From positions 2,396,001-2,460,000 of the forward strand of contig NZ_CP119082.1 of the NCBI RefSeq assembly GCF_029027965.1: a stretch of DNA of 64,000 bases, given 5' to 3'. Source of the stretch: Paracoccus sp. S3-43. Its GTDB lineage: Bacteria > Pseudomonadota > Alphaproteobacteria > Rhodobacterales > Rhodobacteraceae. Below, in pieces: positions 26,839 to 36,960 of this stretch; the stretch's first letter is position 1, and every line of letters begins with the position of its first letter. A program made the position numbers and the translations under genes. Below the pieces are notes generated by a model. It made no database searches. It was not told the origin of the DNA and saw nothing but the letters and a program-made list of their open reading frames with translations.

Positions 26839-27488
26839 AGCGAAAAACTCCGCGCGCGCTCGAAGCCCGGCAGCAGCGGCGCGCCCGCGTTGAAGGCATA
26901 GCGCCAGACGATCCGGCCGTTCAGGCAATGCCCGATCCTGACCACGCCCAGGGCGCCCTCGACAAACAGCGCGGCGATGCGGCCGCCTTCCTTCAGTTGC
27001 GACAGGATCGCTTCGGGCACGTCCTCGACCCCGCCGTTGATCAGGATGGCATCATAGGGGGCCTGCTTGGGCGCACCCTCGTTCAGGGGCGCGTTCAGGA
27101 CCGCGACGTTGAAGACGCCGGCCTCGTTCAGGCGGCGCTCGGCCTCGGCGGCCATGTCGGCGTCCTCCTCGATGGCGACGACGGCCTGGACCAGCCGCGC
27201 CAGCACCGCCGAGGAATAGCCATAGCCGCAGCCCAGATCCAGGACCAGGCCGTCCGGCTGCAGGTCCAGCATGTCGATCATCTTGCCCAAGGTGCGGGGT
27301 TCCAGCAGCACCCTGCCATGTCCCAGATCCAGGTTTTCACCCGAATAGGCCACGGCCCGGCGCGAAGGGGGAACGAAATCCTCCATCGGGACCGCCAGCA
27401 TGGCCTCGATCACGGGGAACTTCGTGACATCATTGGGGCGGACCTGCGTATCCACCATCATGATGCGCCGCGCGGCGAAATCGCTCAT
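26835..27488 (-). CDS. pcm: Protein-L-isoaspartate O-methyltransferase family protein
   Basis: The family methylates isoaspartyl residues in damaged proteins with S-adenosylmethionine. Length is 217 residues. The SAM-binding motif reads [18 protein letters not shown] (about residue 80), the acidic loop is [10 protein letters not shown], and [14 protein letters not shown] corresponds to motif III. Members of this subgroup lack some catalytic residues of true PIMT, so its activity is not certain. The ATG at 27488 follows GGAG closely. It is first in the pcm-tolC-popZ cluster. Confidence 0.88.
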   Translation of the reverse strand: MSDFAARRIMMVDTQVRPNDVTKFPVIEAMLAVPMEDFVPPSRRAVAYSGENLDLGHGRVLLEPRTLGKMIDMLDLQPDGLVLDLGCGYGYSSAVLARLVQAVVAIEEDADMAAEAERRLNEAGVFNVAVLNAPLNEGAPKQAPYDAILINGGVEDVPEAILSQLKEGGRIAALFVEGALGVVRIGHCLNGRIVWRYAFNAGAPLLPGFERARSFSL

Positions 27489-27612
27489 CTCCGGGAACCT
27501 CTGCGAGCTGCTTTGGCGCTTATTGCCACGATTCCGGGGGCTGGGCAACGTCGCGCGTTCCCGTCTTGCAAGCGGACCGCCGATCCTTTATTCCATGCGA
27601 ACCTCGAACGGC

Positions 27613-27686
27613 GGCGGGTTGGCGGAGAGGTTACGCAGCGGATTGCAAATCCGTGAAGACCGGTTCGATTCCGGTACCCGCCTCCA
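27613..27686 (+). tRNA. tRNA-Cys (GCA)
   Basis: A full cloverleaf is readable: acceptor arms GGCGGGT (27613-27619) and ACCCGCC (27676-27682), discriminator T, encoded CCA at 27684-27686. The anticodon loop TTGCAAA gives anticodon GCA, closed by GCGGA/TCCGT, and the T-arm contains GGTTCGATTCC. It stands alone between pcm and opgC. Confidence 0.97.
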
Positions 27687-27716
27687 AGGTTTCCCTTGCC
27701 CTGCAATCTGTTGCCG

Positions 27717-28850
27717 TCAGGCCCCGGTTTCGCGGCGGAAGCGGACGGAGAGTTGCCAGGGCGCGCCGAAGCTCAGCCACAGGGCGGAAATCCACCACAG
27801 CGCGACCATCGCCCAGACATCGACCGCCATGCGGCGCGCGATGCCCTGGCCCAGGGGGTTCATCTGGAAGGCGTCGCCCAGCACCGACAGCAGCACGCAG
27901 GCCAGGAAGGAAAACAGCCCGCCCCGGCCGATCTGTTGCAGCGCCGTCCCCAGGCGGCTGGCGGCCATGCGCTCCATGATCCCGGCCAGGGGCACGGCGA
28001 CCAGCCAGCTTGCCCCCATGATCGCCATGTAGCGCGCGCCGTCCAGATCCCACTTGCCGATCTCTCCGCCATAGACCAGGCGCAGCGCATCACGCAGGGG
28101 CAAGGCCGGTTCGCCGAACTTGGCGGCGATGACGATGGTGCTGCCGAAGGCGAACATGCCCGCCGACAGGATCGTCAGCAGCCGGCGGTGCGGCATCAGG
28201 ACCGGCATGACCTGCTTGCGGAACAGACCCATGGCGATGCCGGAAAAGAACAGCATCTGCCAGCCGAAGGGGTTGAACAGCAGCCCGCCCAGCCGGTGAT
28301 TCGGCACGAAGGCGTTCAGGACCGGGGCAAAGCACCACAAGGCGAAGGATCCCGCCGCGAAGCTGATCGGATGGCGCAGCAGCAGCGGCACCAGCAGCGG
28401 GACCGAGGCCAGCAGGATCACATAGACCGCCAGCACGTCCAGCAGGTTCGGCTGCAACCACATGCTTGCCAGCACGCCGAAGAATCCGACCGGATTTTCC
28501 AGGATCCAGACCGCGTATTGGTGCCAGATCGCGGTGTGGTCCATGTCCAGGGCCAGCAGCCCGGCCGAGACCAGGGCCATCAGCAGCCCGCCGAACACCA
28601 GGGCGCGCCACACCTCGAAGGCGCGGCGGGCGAAACGCCATTGCGCGGCGCGGCGGCCGTGTTTTGTCTCGACCGATAGCCAGACCATGCCGACCAGGAA
28701 GCCGGACAGCAGCACGAACAGTTCCGCCGCGTCGAAAATCGCGAAATTGGCCAGGGTGAACCGGCGCAGGGCCGAAATCGGCATGTGGTCCAGCATGATG
28801 CAGACCAGCGCATAGCCGCGCAGCATGTCCAGAGCGATCAGCCGATTCAT
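27717..28850 (-). CDS. opgC: OpgC-type membrane acyltransferase for periplasmic glucans
   Basis: OpgC adds succinyl groups to osmoregulated periplasmic glucans. The 377-residue protein has about ten transmembrane segments. The N-terminal IALDMLRGYALVCIMLDHMP matches OpgC/acyltransferase_3 starts with the conserved His, followed by ELFVLLSGFLVGMVW. The ATG at 28850 overlaps the stop of opgH (ATGA), making it the third gene of opgG-opgH-opgC. An in-frame ATG further upstream lies inside opgH and is unlikely. tRNA-Cys on the other strand follows after 30 bases. Confidence 0.92.
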   Translation of the reverse strand: MNRLIALDMLRGYALVCIMLDHMPISALRRFTLANFAIFDAAELFVLLSGFLVGMVWLSVETKHGRRAAQWRFARRAFEVWRALVFGGLLMALVSAGLLALDMDHTAIWHQYAVWILENPVGFFGVLASMWLQPNLLDVLAVYVILLASVPLLVPLLLRHPISFAAGSFALWCFAPVLNAFVPNHRLGGLLFNPFGWQMLFFSGIAMGLFRKQVMPVLMPHRRLLTILSAGMFAFGSTIVIAAKFGEPALPLRDALRLVYGGEIGKWDLDGARYMAIMGASWLVAVPLAGIMERMAASRLGTALQQIGRGGLFSFLACVLLSVLGDAFQMNPLGQGIARRMAVDVWAMVALWWISALWLSFGAPWQLSVRFRRETGA

Positions 28851-30946
28851 GAGGGAAGGACGCTCCACTGCCGCAGCAGGGCGGCGTCGGAAACCAGGGC
28901 GTCGGTCTCGTCGCGGGTCAGATAGTCCAGGGCCTGCGCCCGGCTGCGGGCATGGGCGATCTTGGCGGCGGCGGTGATGCGGGCCAGGCGCTTGTCCTCG
29001 GGCCGGGTCGGGTCTGCGGGCAGCAGCGCGACATGGCGTCGGATCCGGTCGGCATCGCCGCCGAATTCCAGCAGGCCCGCCGCACCCTTCAGCGGCCGGG
29101 GCATCGCCCGGACGACGGCGTTCGCAGCCGACAGGATCGCGGGGGGATCGCGCTCCTCGGGCGTGACCAGCAGGCCGCGCATCCGCGCCCAGCGGCCGAA
29201 GACCGGGCTGGCCGACAGGCGCGAGGTGACCGGCGACAGGATCAGCCCGGCCAGGATCGGCGACAGCCAGATCAGCTGCGCGGGAGAGAACTGCGCCAGC
29301 ACGATCAGCGTGCCGATGCCCAGCAGGACATGGACCCAGTGCCGGGAAATCACCACGTTCCAGTCGGGCATGGATCCGGCCCTGACCTGCGCGTTCCAGC
29401 CGCTGTCCCGGCCGCGCAGAATCTCATAGATCTGGCGGGTCTGGATCAGCATCTGCACCGGGGCGATCAGGGCGGACAGCAGGATCTCGAACAGCGAGCT
29501 TGCGAAGATCCGCACCGGTCCGCCGGAATTGCGTGCCAAGGGCCGCGACCAGGCGCGGAAAGTCGCGATCAGTTTCGGCAGCAGCAGCAGCCCCATGGCG
29601 GCGGCGAACAGCCACAGCATCCGCCGGGCGTCGAAGACCGGCCAATCGGGGAACAATTGATAGGCGGTCGGGAAATATTCGGGCGTGGACAGCAGCACCG
29701 TGGCCGACAGCACCAGGCCCACCAGGATCAGCGCCAGCCACAGCGGGCTCATCAGAAAGCCCAGGATGCCGATGGTGAAATGGGCCAGCGTGATGGCGCG
29801 GGCGCCACGCATCCCGAACAGGCGGGAATGTTGCAGATTGCCCTGCGCCCAGCGGCGTTCGCGCGCGGCCATGTCCAGAAGGGTGGGCGGGCAGCCCTCG
29901 AAACTGCCGCGCAGGTCGTGGTCCAGCCGCACCTTCCAGCCCGCGCGGCACAGGGCGGCGGCTTCCACGAAATCGTGGGACAGGATGGTGCCGCCAAAGG
30001 GCGGCCTGCCGGGCAGGCGCGGCAGCCCGCAGGCCGACGCGAAGGCCGACATGCGGATGATGGCGTTATGGCCCCAGAAATTGCTGGTATCGCCCGACCA
30101 GGCCGACACCCCCCGCGCGATCATCGGGCCGTAGACGCGGCCCGCGAATTGCGTCAGGCGGGCGAAGATCGTCTCTCCGCCCACCAGGATCGGCATGGTC
30201 TGGATCAGCGCCAGCCGGGGATCGGCGTTCATCCGCGCCGACAGCGCCCGGATCGTCGCGCCGGTCATGATGCTGTCGGCGTCCAGAACGACCATCTGGT
30301 CATAGCGCCCGCCCCATCGGCGCACGAAATCGCTGATATTGCCGGTCTTGCGATCCTCGTTGGTGATGCGGCGGCGATACCAGATCGGCAGGGGCGACAG
30401 CTTGCGCGCGGCGTCGATCACCAGCGTCTCGTTCACGGCGATGACCGGGTCGCGGCTGTCGGACAGAACGAAGATCTCGGTCCGGCCCGCCATGCCCTCG
30501 CGCTCCAGCTCCCGCGCCAGGGCGGTCAGCAGGCCGATGCTTTTCTGCGCATCCTCGTGATAGATCGGCATCACCACCGCAAGGCGGGCGTCGTTGGGGC
30601 CGTCGGGCGTCGTCGGGCGGGACGCGAACAGCCCGGCCAGCACGTTGCAGAAGGAAAAGCCGACCCAGGCGAAGGTGGGCACGAACAGCACCAGCAGCGC
30701 CCATTGCATCGGCGTCGGGTTGTCGCCGAAGGTCCGCAGCATCTGCTGGAAGCCGACGAAAGCGATGGCCGCCATGCCGCCGAAGGCCACCAGCCGCGCC
30801 ATCCAGACGCGCCAGCCGTTCCGCTGGCGGGGAAAGGCCAGCCGGGGCGGGGCGCCGAAATCCTGCACCGGCATGGCCAGGGGCGATTCGGGCGGCGTGG
30901 CCAAGGAAACCGCCGGATCGCCGGGACGCGGATCTGCCGGGCTCAT
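28847..30946 (-). CDS. opgH: Glucans biosynthesis glucosyltransferase H
   Basis: OpgH (MdoH) is the inner-membrane GT2 enzyme that makes the beta-1,2-linked glucan backbone from UDP-glucose and exports it. The 699-residue protein has N-terminal membrane segments (about 50-110), then the catalytic core: LAVVMPIYHED, VVLDADSIM (DxD), TILSHDFVEAAALCRAGW and ERRWAQGNLQH, the RW motif. Several C-terminal membrane segments follow. The ATG at 30946 overlaps the stop of opgG; opgC follows with the same overlap. The N-terminal cytoplasmic region is Pro-rich and shorter than in enteric enzymes. Confidence 0.95.
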   Translation of the reverse strand: MSPADPRPGDPAVSLATPPESPLAMPVQDFGAPPRLAFPRQRNGWRVWMARLVAFGGMAAIAFVGFQQMLRTFGDNPTPMQWALLVLFVPTFAWVGFSFCNVLAGLFASRPTTPDGPNDARLAVVMPIYHEDAQKSIGLLTALARELEREGMAGRTEIFVLSDSRDPVIAVNETLVIDAARKLSPLPIWYRRRITNEDRKTGNISDFVRRWGGRYDQMVVLDADSIMTGATIRALSARMNADPRLALIQTMPILVGGETIFARLTQFAGRVYGPMIARGVSAWSGDTSNFWGHNAIIRMSAFASACGLPRLPGRPPFGGTILSHDFVEAAALCRAGWKVRLDHDLRGSFEGCPPTLLDMAARERRWAQGNLQHSRLFGMRGARAITLAHFTIGILGFLMSPLWLALILVGLVLSATVLLSTPEYFPTAYQLFPDWPVFDARRMLWLFAAAMGLLLLPKLIATFRAWSRPLARNSGGPVRIFASSLFEILLSALIAPVQMLIQTRQIYEILRGRDSGWNAQVRAGSMPDWNVVISRHWVHVLLGIGTLIVLAQFSPAQLIWLSPILAGLILSPVTSRLSASPVFGRWARMRGLLVTPEERDPPAILSAANAVVRAMPRPLKGAAGLLEFGGDADRIRRHVALLPADPTRPEDKRLARITAAAKIAHARSRAQALDYLTRDETDALVSDAALLRQWSVLPS

Positions 30947-32520
30947 GCGGTCCAGCGCGCCAGCCAGGTTTCGCTTTGGGCCACCCCGTCGGGGCTGGTC
31001 AGCACCGCCTGCAAATCCGCCAGCGTCGCGTCGCCCGGTTCGAATTCGAAGGCCAGCCGCAGCACGCCCTGATCCACCAGGGGCTTCAGATAGGCATGGA
31101 TGATGGACCCGGTCGAGGTCGTGACCTTGGATTCCGGCATCGCGTCGGTGAACAGCGACAGGTCGAAATCCACGATGACGCTGCGCGCGGCGGGGGAATT
31201 GATCGACCGCCCGCTGCGGACCTGCCGCACCTTGGCCAGGGGCAGGTCGTTGGCGGGCAGGGGCGCGAAGATCAGGCGGTATTGAAATTCGTGGCGCTTG
31301 TCGCGGGCGAGCGGCTCCTTGGGGATCCAGCAGCTGACGATATTGTCGTTGAACTCGTTCTCGACCGGGATTTCGACCAGCCGCACCTCGCCGTCGCCCC
31401 AATTGCCCTCGGGCTCGATCCAGGCCGAGGGGCGCAGGTGATACAGCGCCTCGGAATCCTGGTAGGCGTCGAAATCGCGGCGGCGCTGGACCAGGCCGAA
31501 ACCGCGCGGATTGTTGTCCACGAAGGACGAGATCTGCAAGGTCTTGTGCGCGCCCAGGGTCCGCCACAGCGCCTGGCCCGCGCCGGTATGCATCTGCAAT
31601 CCGTCGCTGTCATGGACGGCGGGGCGATAGTCGTCCACGTCGCGGCGGCTGGCCGGACCGAACCAGAACATCGAGGTCAGGGGCGCCAGCCCGGTGTTTT
31701 GCAGATCGACGCGCGGGAACAGCGCCACGCGGGTGCGCACCACCGTCACCGCGCCGGGATTGACGTCGAACTGATAGGCGCCCGCCACCGACTTGCTGTC
31801 CAGCACCGCATAGATGCGCACCCAGTCCGATCCGTCGGTCGGTTCCTGGATCCAGAAATCGGTGAACAGGGGGAATTCCTCGCCATCGGGGCTGCCGGTC
31901 TTGATCGCCAGCCCGCGCGCGGACAGGCCATAGATCGTGCCGCGCGCCACCGCGCGGAAATAGGTCGCGCCCTGGAAGACCAGGAATTCGTCCATCACGC
32001 CGGGGCGGTTCAGGATCGTGCGCATCCGAAAGCCCGACCAGCCCATCTGCCCCTTGTTCTGCACATCCGCGCCCTTGGGGAAATGCGAGGGGTCGAAGTT
32101 CAGCATCGAGGGGTCGAAGTCCAGCCGCTGCGGCACGCCGTCGCGCACGATGCTGATATTGACCGGCTCATAGAAGATCGCGCCGGGCGGCAGCAGATCC
32201 ATGCCGAAGCGCGGATTGCCCGCCAAGGGATCGCGGTCGCGGCGGAACCGGATGGCGCGATACTGGTCATAGGTCAGGTTCGCGAAACTGCCCACCTGTT
32301 CGGCCACCGGCTGTTCATAGACGCGGGTGGCGCGTTCCGCCGCCAGGGCCGCGACATCCTCGAATCCGAAGGGGGTCGGCGGCGCGGCCGGAGCGGTGTC
32401 GGTCCCTGCCCCGGCCGGCGCCGTTCCGGCCGGTGCTGTCTGCGCCTGCGCGGGCGTGGCGACAAACGCCCCACCTGCGGCCAGGGCGGTCGCTGCGTTC
32501 AGAAAATGACGGCGTTTCAT
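30943..32520 (-). CDS. opgG: Glucan biosynthesis protein G/D, periplasmic
   Basis: OpgG/OpgD proteins act on the nascent glucan in the periplasm, shaping or branching it. The 525-residue protein begins with a Tat-like signal (MKRRHFLNAATALAAG), a feature more typical of OpgD than OpgG, then an Ala/Pro-rich linker and the MdoG domain (FGFEDVAALAAERA, FFPRDL-type substitutions, SSFVDNNPRGFGLVQRRRDF, PSAWIEPEGNWGDGEV). It is first in the opgGHC cluster, overlapping opgH by four bases. The upstream 135 bases to ptsP probably hold the operon promoter, though no clear boxes were seen. Whether it is functionally G or D cannot be decided. Confidence 0.93.
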   Translation of the reverse strand: MKRRHFLNAATALAAGGAFVATPAQAQTAPAGTAPAGAGTDTAPAAPPTPFGFEDVAALAAERATRVYEQPVAEQVGSFANLTYDQYRAIRFRRDRDPLAGNPRFGMDLLPPGAIFYEPVNISIVRDGVPQRLDFDPSMLNFDPSHFPKGADVQNKGQMGWSGFRMRTILNRPGVMDEFLVFQGATYFRAVARGTIYGLSARGLAIKTGSPDGEEFPLFTDFWIQEPTDGSDWVRIYAVLDSKSVAGAYQFDVNPGAVTVVRTRVALFPRVDLQNTGLAPLTSMFWFGPASRRDVDDYRPAVHDSDGLQMHTGAGQALWRTLGAHKTLQISSFVDNNPRGFGLVQRRRDFDAYQDSEALYHLRPSAWIEPEGNWGDGEVRLVEIPVENEFNDNIVSCWIPKEPLARDKRHEFQYRLIFAPLPANDLPLAKVRQVRSGRSINSPAARSVIVDFDLSLFTDAMPESKVTTSTGSIIHAYLKPLVDQGVLRLAFEFEPGDATLADLQAVLTSPDGVAQSETWLARWTA

Positions 32521-32655
32521 ATCAGGTGATGCTTGCCAAAAACCGTTTCACTATAAGGATGCTGCGGTGTCGCAGCAAGGCGCAAGCCGAAGCCTGCGGG
32601 ACCAGCAGGGGCTGGCGCGGCCGCCCGGCCCCTGCCCGGTTTCGCGGCTTTCCGC

Positions 32656-34902
32656 CTATTGCTGCGCCAGCCATTCGGTGATGGGGCGGCGCAGGTTCGG
32701 CTGGCCCGAATCCAGCCCTTCGTCGATCAGCTTGCGCAGGTCGGCCAGCGACACCCGGCGGATCAGGTGCTTGACCGGCCCGATCGAGGCCGGGCGCATC
32801 GACAGGCGCGGGATGCCCAGGGCGGCGAAGGTCAGCGCCTCGACCGGGCGGCCCGCATCCTCGCCGCAGAAGGACAGCGGCACGCGTGCCTCTTCGCAGC
32901 GGGCGATGATCTGGCGCAAGAGCAGCAGGAAGGACGAGCTGAGCGTGTCGTAGCGCCGCCGCACCCGTTCGTTTTCCCGGTCGGCGGCAAAGAAGAACTG
33001 CTTCAGGTCGTTGCCGCCGACGGAAATGAAATCGCACATCTCGAAGAACTTCTTCGGCGCGAAGGCCAGCGACGGCGTTTCCAGCATCGCGCCCACGCGG
33101 ATGTCGCTGGGCATCGGATGACCGACGCGCTGTTCGCGCGACAGCTCCTGCATCAGGATCTTGTAGGCGACCTCGTATTCGCCGATATCGGCGATGAAGG
33201 GGAACATGACATGCAGCGGCCGCCCGACGGACGCCCGGATCAGCGCCTGCAACTGCATCCGCAGCACGCCGCGCTTGTCCAGCCCCACGCGGATCGCCCG
33301 CCAGCCCATCGCCGGGTTCGGTTCGTCCTGCGGCTTCATATAGGGCAGAACCTTGTCGGACCCGATGTCCAGCGTGCGAAACATCACCGGCTTGCCCTGG
33401 GCGTTGTCCATGACCCGGCGATACAGTTCCGCCAACTCGCCCCGGCGGGGGACGTGGTTGCGGATCAGGAACTGCAATTCGGTGCGGAACAGGCCCACGC
33501 CTTCGGCGCCCGAACCGGCCAGGGACGGCAGGTCGGCCATCAGGCCCGCATTCATGTAAAGCTGGACGGTCGTGCCGCAGGTGCCCGTGGCGGGCAGGCC
33601 GCGCAGGCTGGCATAGCGGTTCTGCGCCTCGGCCTGCATGGCGATCTTGTCGAGGAACGCCTTGTAGACCGATTCCTCGGGGCGCAGGTGGACGATGCCC
33701 TGGTCGCCGTCGACCATTATGGTGTCGCCGTTCAGCGCCTCGGTCGTGATGCGCGCGGCGTGGATGATCAGCGGGATCGCCAAGGCCCGCGCGACGATGG
33801 CCGCGTGGCTGCCGACCGATCCTTCCTCCAGCACGACGCCGCGCAGGCGGCGGCCGTATTCCAGCAGTTCGGCGGGGCCGATGTTGCGCGCGACCAGGAT
33901 CGGGTTGTCGGGCATTTCGGCGCCGGTATCGGTCCCCTGCCCGGTCAGGATGCGCAGCAGCCGGTTCGACAGGTCGTCCAGGTCGTGCAGCCGGTCGCGC
34001 AGATAGGGATCGGCCGACATCTCCAGCCGGGCGCGGGCGGCGGACTGTTCCTTTTCCACCGCGGCCTCGGCCGACAGGCCCAGGCGGATGTCCTCTTCCA
34101 TGCGCTTCAGCCAGCTGCGCGAATGGGCGAACATGCGATAGGTTTCCAGCACGGCCGTATGTTCGCCGTCGCCGCCCATGTCGGCGGCCGCGACCATCTT
34201 GTCCACGGTATTGCGCAGCATCGCCACGCCCTCGTGCAGGCGCGCGATCTCGCGGTCGGGATCGTCGCCCACCGGGTTGGTGACGACGACGCGCGCCTCG
34301 TGCAGCCAGACCCGCCCCTCGGCCGCGCCTTCCTGCCCGGTGGACCCCCGGATCATCAGCGGGAAGCGGTGCTTGGGCGGCAGGCTGTCGGACTGGCTGC
34401 CCTGGAAGGCGCCCAGCTCGGTCATTTCGGCCAGGACCATGGCGACGACTTCCAGGCCATAGATCTCGTCTTCGGAAAACAGCCGCGCCTCGCGGCACTG
34501 CACGACCAGAACGCCCAGCCTTTCGCCGACCCGCTGGATCGGCACGCCCAGGAAGCTGGGAAACACCTCCTCGCCGGTTTCGGGCATGAAGCGGAAACCG
34601 GGTTCCGACGGCGCGTCTGCGGTGTTCACATAGCGCCCCGTCCGGGCCACGCGGCCGACCAGCCCCTCGCCCAGGCGCAGGCGGGTGCGGTGGACGGATT
34701 CGGGGCGCAGCCCCTCGGTCGCGCACAGTTCCAGGGTGTTGGGATCGCGGAACAGATAGATCGAGCAGACCTGCGTTCCCATGGAATCGGCGATGTGGTG
34801 GGTGATCTGGTCAAGCCGGTCCTGGCCGCCGCCGGGGGCGCCCAGGATTTCCTTCAACCGTCGCAACAGGTTTCGTGAGTCGCTGTCCTTGCGGTCTTGC
34901 AT
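32656..34902 (-). CDS. ptsP: Phosphoenolpyruvate-protein phosphotransferase PtsP (EI-Ntr)
   Basis: PtsP is enzyme I of the nitrogen PTS; it takes phosphate from PEP and passes it to NPr. The 748-residue protein has an N-terminal GAF domain (about residues 20-165) followed by the three EI domains. The phosphorylated His lies in GSVGSHAAIVAR at about residue 365, the PEP site includes FISVGGNDLKQ, and SFCGEDAG holds the active-site Cys. In this family the GAF domain senses glutamine and 2-oxoglutarate-related signals. It lies between lysC and the opg cluster in one direction; the pairing lysC-ptsP is common in alphaproteobacteria. Confidence 0.95.
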   Translation of the reverse strand: MQDRKDSDSRNLLRRLKEILGAPGGGQDRLDQITHHIADSMGTQVCSIYLFRDPNTLELCATEGLRPESVHRTRLRLGEGLVGRVARTGRYVNTADAPSEPGFRFMPETGEEVFPSFLGVPIQRVGERLGVLVVQCREARLFSEDEIYGLEVVAMVLAEMTELGAFQGSQSDSLPPKHRFPLMIRGSTGQEGAAEGRVWLHEARVVVTNPVGDDPDREIARLHEGVAMLRNTVDKMVAAADMGGDGEHTAVLETYRMFAHSRSWLKRMEEDIRLGLSAEAAVEKEQSAARARLEMSADPYLRDRLHDLDDLSNRLLRILTGQGTDTGAEMPDNPILVARNIGPAELLEYGRRLRGVVLEEGSVGSHAAIVARALAIPLIIHAARITTEALNGDTIMVDGDQGIVHLRPEESVYKAFLDKIAMQAEAQNRYASLRGLPATGTCGTTVQLYMNAGLMADLPSLAGSGAEGVGLFRTELQFLIRNHVPRRGELAELYRRVMDNAQGKPVMFRTLDIGSDKVLPYMKPQDEPNPAMGWRAIRVGLDKRGVLRMQLQALIRASVGRPLHVMFPFIADIGEYEVAYKILMQELSREQRVGHPMPSDIRVGAMLETPSLAFAPKKFFEMCDFISVGGNDLKQFFFAADRENERVRRRYDTLSSSFLLLLRQIIARCEEARVPLSFCGEDAGRPVEALTFAALGIPRLSMRPASIGPVKHLIRRVSLADLRKLIDEGLDSGQPNLRRPITEWLAQQ

Positions 34903-34970
34903 CGCCTGCCTTGTCTTGCCCTGCCTTGCTTTTGCCCGCAGATGCCGTCCGGCACGCCGTGGCGAAGATG

Positions 34971-36227
34971 TCAGGCCGCTTCCAGGCCAAAGGCATCATG
35001 CAGCGCCTGCACCGCCAATTCCATATATTTGCGGTCGATCAGCACCGAAATCTTGATCTCGCTGGTGGCGATGACCTTGATGTTGACGTTTTCATCGGCA
35101 AGCGCCTTGAACATCTTCGCGGCGACGCCCGCATGGCTGCGCATCCCGATGCCGACGACCGAGACCTTGGCGACCTCGGTATCGACGACCAGTTCGTCAT
35201 AGGCGATATGGCCCGCGGCCTTGGCTTCTTCCATGGCCCGCTTGGCGCGTTCGACCTGGTTGATCGGGACGGAAAAGGTCATGTCGGTCACCGAACCGGG
35301 GTGATCCTCGTAATCCTTTTCGGAAATGTTCTGGACGATCATGTCGACGTTCACGCCGGCATCCGCCAGGGGGGCGAAGATGGCGGCGGAAATGCCGGGG
35401 CGATCCTCGACCGTGACCAGGGTGATCTTGGCCTCGTCGCGGGACGAGGCGACGCCGTTGACGACTTTGGATTCCATGATTTCCTCCTCGGCACAGATCA
35501 GGGTGCCCGAATTTTCGTCCGTGTCCTCGAACGAGGATAGCACGCGCAGTCGCACCTTGTAGCGCATCGCAAGCTCGACCGACCGGGTTTGCAGCACCTT
35601 GGCGCCCAGCGAGGCCAGTTCCAGCATCTCCTCGAAGGCGATCCTGTTCAGCTTGCGGGCCTTCGAGGTGATGCGCGGGTCGGTCGTATAGACGCCGTCC
35701 ACATCGGTATAGATGTCGCAGCGTTCGGCCCCGAAGGCGGCGGCGAAGGCCACAGCGGTGGTGTCCGAGCCGCCCCGGCCCAGCGTGGTGATGCGCCCGT
35801 CCGGGCCAAGCCCCTGGAAGCCCGCGACCACGGCGACCTTGAAGCCCTCGGCGAATTTCGCGTCGATATTGGCGCGCGGAATGTCCACGAAACGCGCGGC
35901 GGAATGCTGCGCGGTGGTGTTGATCGGCACCTGCCAGCCCTGCCAGGACCGCGCGGGCACGCCCATTTCCTGAAGCGTCAGCGCCATCAGCCCGGCGGTC
36001 ACGTTCTCGCCCGAACTGACCACCGCGTCGTATTCGCGCGCGTCGAACAGCGGCGAGGTCTGTTCGACCCAGCCCACCAGTTCGTTGGTCTTGCCGGACA
36101 TGGCGCTGACGATGACGATCACGTCATAGCCGCGCTCGACCTCGCGCCGGACCTTGGTGGCCGCGTTCTTGATCCGGTCAAGATCGGCCACCGAGGTTCC
36201 GCCGAATTTCATCACCAGAAGCGGCAT
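34971..36227 (-). CDS. lysC: Aspartate kinase
   Basis: LysC phosphorylates aspartate at the entry to lysine, threonine and methionine synthesis. The 418-residue protein starts with MPLLVMKFGGTSV, the family signature; the ATG at 36227 was chosen because the kinase motif begins there. VIVIVSAMSGKTNEL and GRGGSDTTAVAFAAAFGA form the active site, YTDVDGVYTTDPRI the nucleotide pocket. Two ACT domains at about 265-405 mediate feedback control by lysine and threonine. ptsP follows after 68 bases and may be co-transcribed. Confidence 0.96.
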   Translation of the reverse strand: MPLLVMKFGGTSVADLDRIKNAATKVRREVERGYDVIVIVSAMSGKTNELVGWVEQTSPLFDAREYDAVVSSGENVTAGLMALTLQEMGVPARSWQGWQVPINTTAQHSAARFVDIPRANIDAKFAEGFKVAVVAGFQGLGPDGRITTLGRGGSDTTAVAFAAAFGAERCDIYTDVDGVYTTDPRITSKARKLNRIAFEEMLELASLGAKVLQTRSVELAMRYKVRLRVLSSFEDTDENSGTLICAEEEIMESKVVNGVASSRDEAKITLVTVEDRPGISAAIFAPLADAGVNVDMIVQNISEKDYEDHPGSVTDMTFSVPINQVERAKRAMEEAKAAGHIAYDELVVDTEVAKVSVVGIGMRSHAGVAAKMFKALADENVNIKVIATSEIKISVLIDRKYMELAVQALHDAFGLEAA

Positions 36228-36327
36228 CGCGGGGTCTCCGGCTTGGGGTTTCCTGTTCGGCGCGGCTTTTATGGGCGGGGGGGCGAAACCGCAAGGGCGG
36301 AAAAAGGCGGCGGAAAACCGCGATGGG

Positions 36328-36960
36328 TCAGAACGGCACGGAACTGCCGTCGAAGGCCCGGAAACAACCGCTGCTGTCCGTGTCCAGTTCGGCAAAGCGC
36401 TGCATCAGCCCCGCCACCGATTGCCGCAGCTCGATCTCGGCCCCCGCCCCGCCCATGTCGGTCCTGACCCAGCCGGGGTGATAGATGCCCACCGGCAGGT
36501 CCAGATCGGCCGCCAGATTGCGGCCCAGATTCAGCAGCGCGGCCTTGCTGGCGCGATAGGCATAGGATCCGCCCGGCGCGCGCTGATCCGACCCCATGGC
36601 GCTGCCGATCAGCGCGATCTTGCCCGCCCCGCGCCGCAAGGCGGGCAGGCAGGCCTGGACGGTCAGGAAGGCGCCGGTGACGTTGACCGCGAAAGCCTGA
36701 GCCCAGAGTTCGGCGGTCCGCTGGGCATCCGCCGACGCCTCGTCGTTATAGATCCCGGCGTTGCAGACCAGCAGGTCAAGGCTTTCGCCCTCCAGCCGGT
36801 CCCGCAGCGCATCGAAATCGGCGGGCCGTGTCACGTCCAGCCGCCATTGATCGCCCACCGGATTGCGGTTGGCGCGGATCACGCGCTGTCCCGCCGCCGC
36901 ATAGGCCGCGGCCAGCGCATGGCCGATGCCCCGGCTGGCGCCGGTCACAAGGATCGTCAT
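36328..36960 (-). CDS. Short-chain dehydrogenase/reductase
   Basis: A classical-type SDR of 210 residues. The cofactor motif is LVTGASRGIGHALA, NAGIY is the conserved structural Asn region, and the active site shows a Ser in IGSAMGS and YRASK (YxxxK). The C terminus is short (ends SSGCFRAFDGSSVPF), as in the csgA-like SDR group. The ATG at 36960 overlaps the stop of the DUF1178 gene, so it is the last gene of the coupled chain waaA-DUF1178-SDR. Substrate unknown; the neighbours do not suggest one. Confidence 0.9.
   Translation of the reverse strand: MTILVTGASRGIGHALAAAYAAAGQRVIRANRNPVGDQWRLDVTRPADFDALRDRLEGESLDLLVCNAGIYNDEASADAQRTAELWAQAFAVNVTGAFLTVQACLPALRRGAGKIALIGSAMGSDQRAPGGSYAYRASKAALLNLGRNLAADLDLPVGIYHPGWVRTDMGGAGAEIELRQSVAGLMQRFAELDTDSSGCFRAFDGSSVPF

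Noticed and set aside
26839..26928. Longer N terminus for TolC
   Set aside because: It would add an Arg-rich leader before the signal peptide; the GTG overlapping the pcm stop gives a normal secretion signal.
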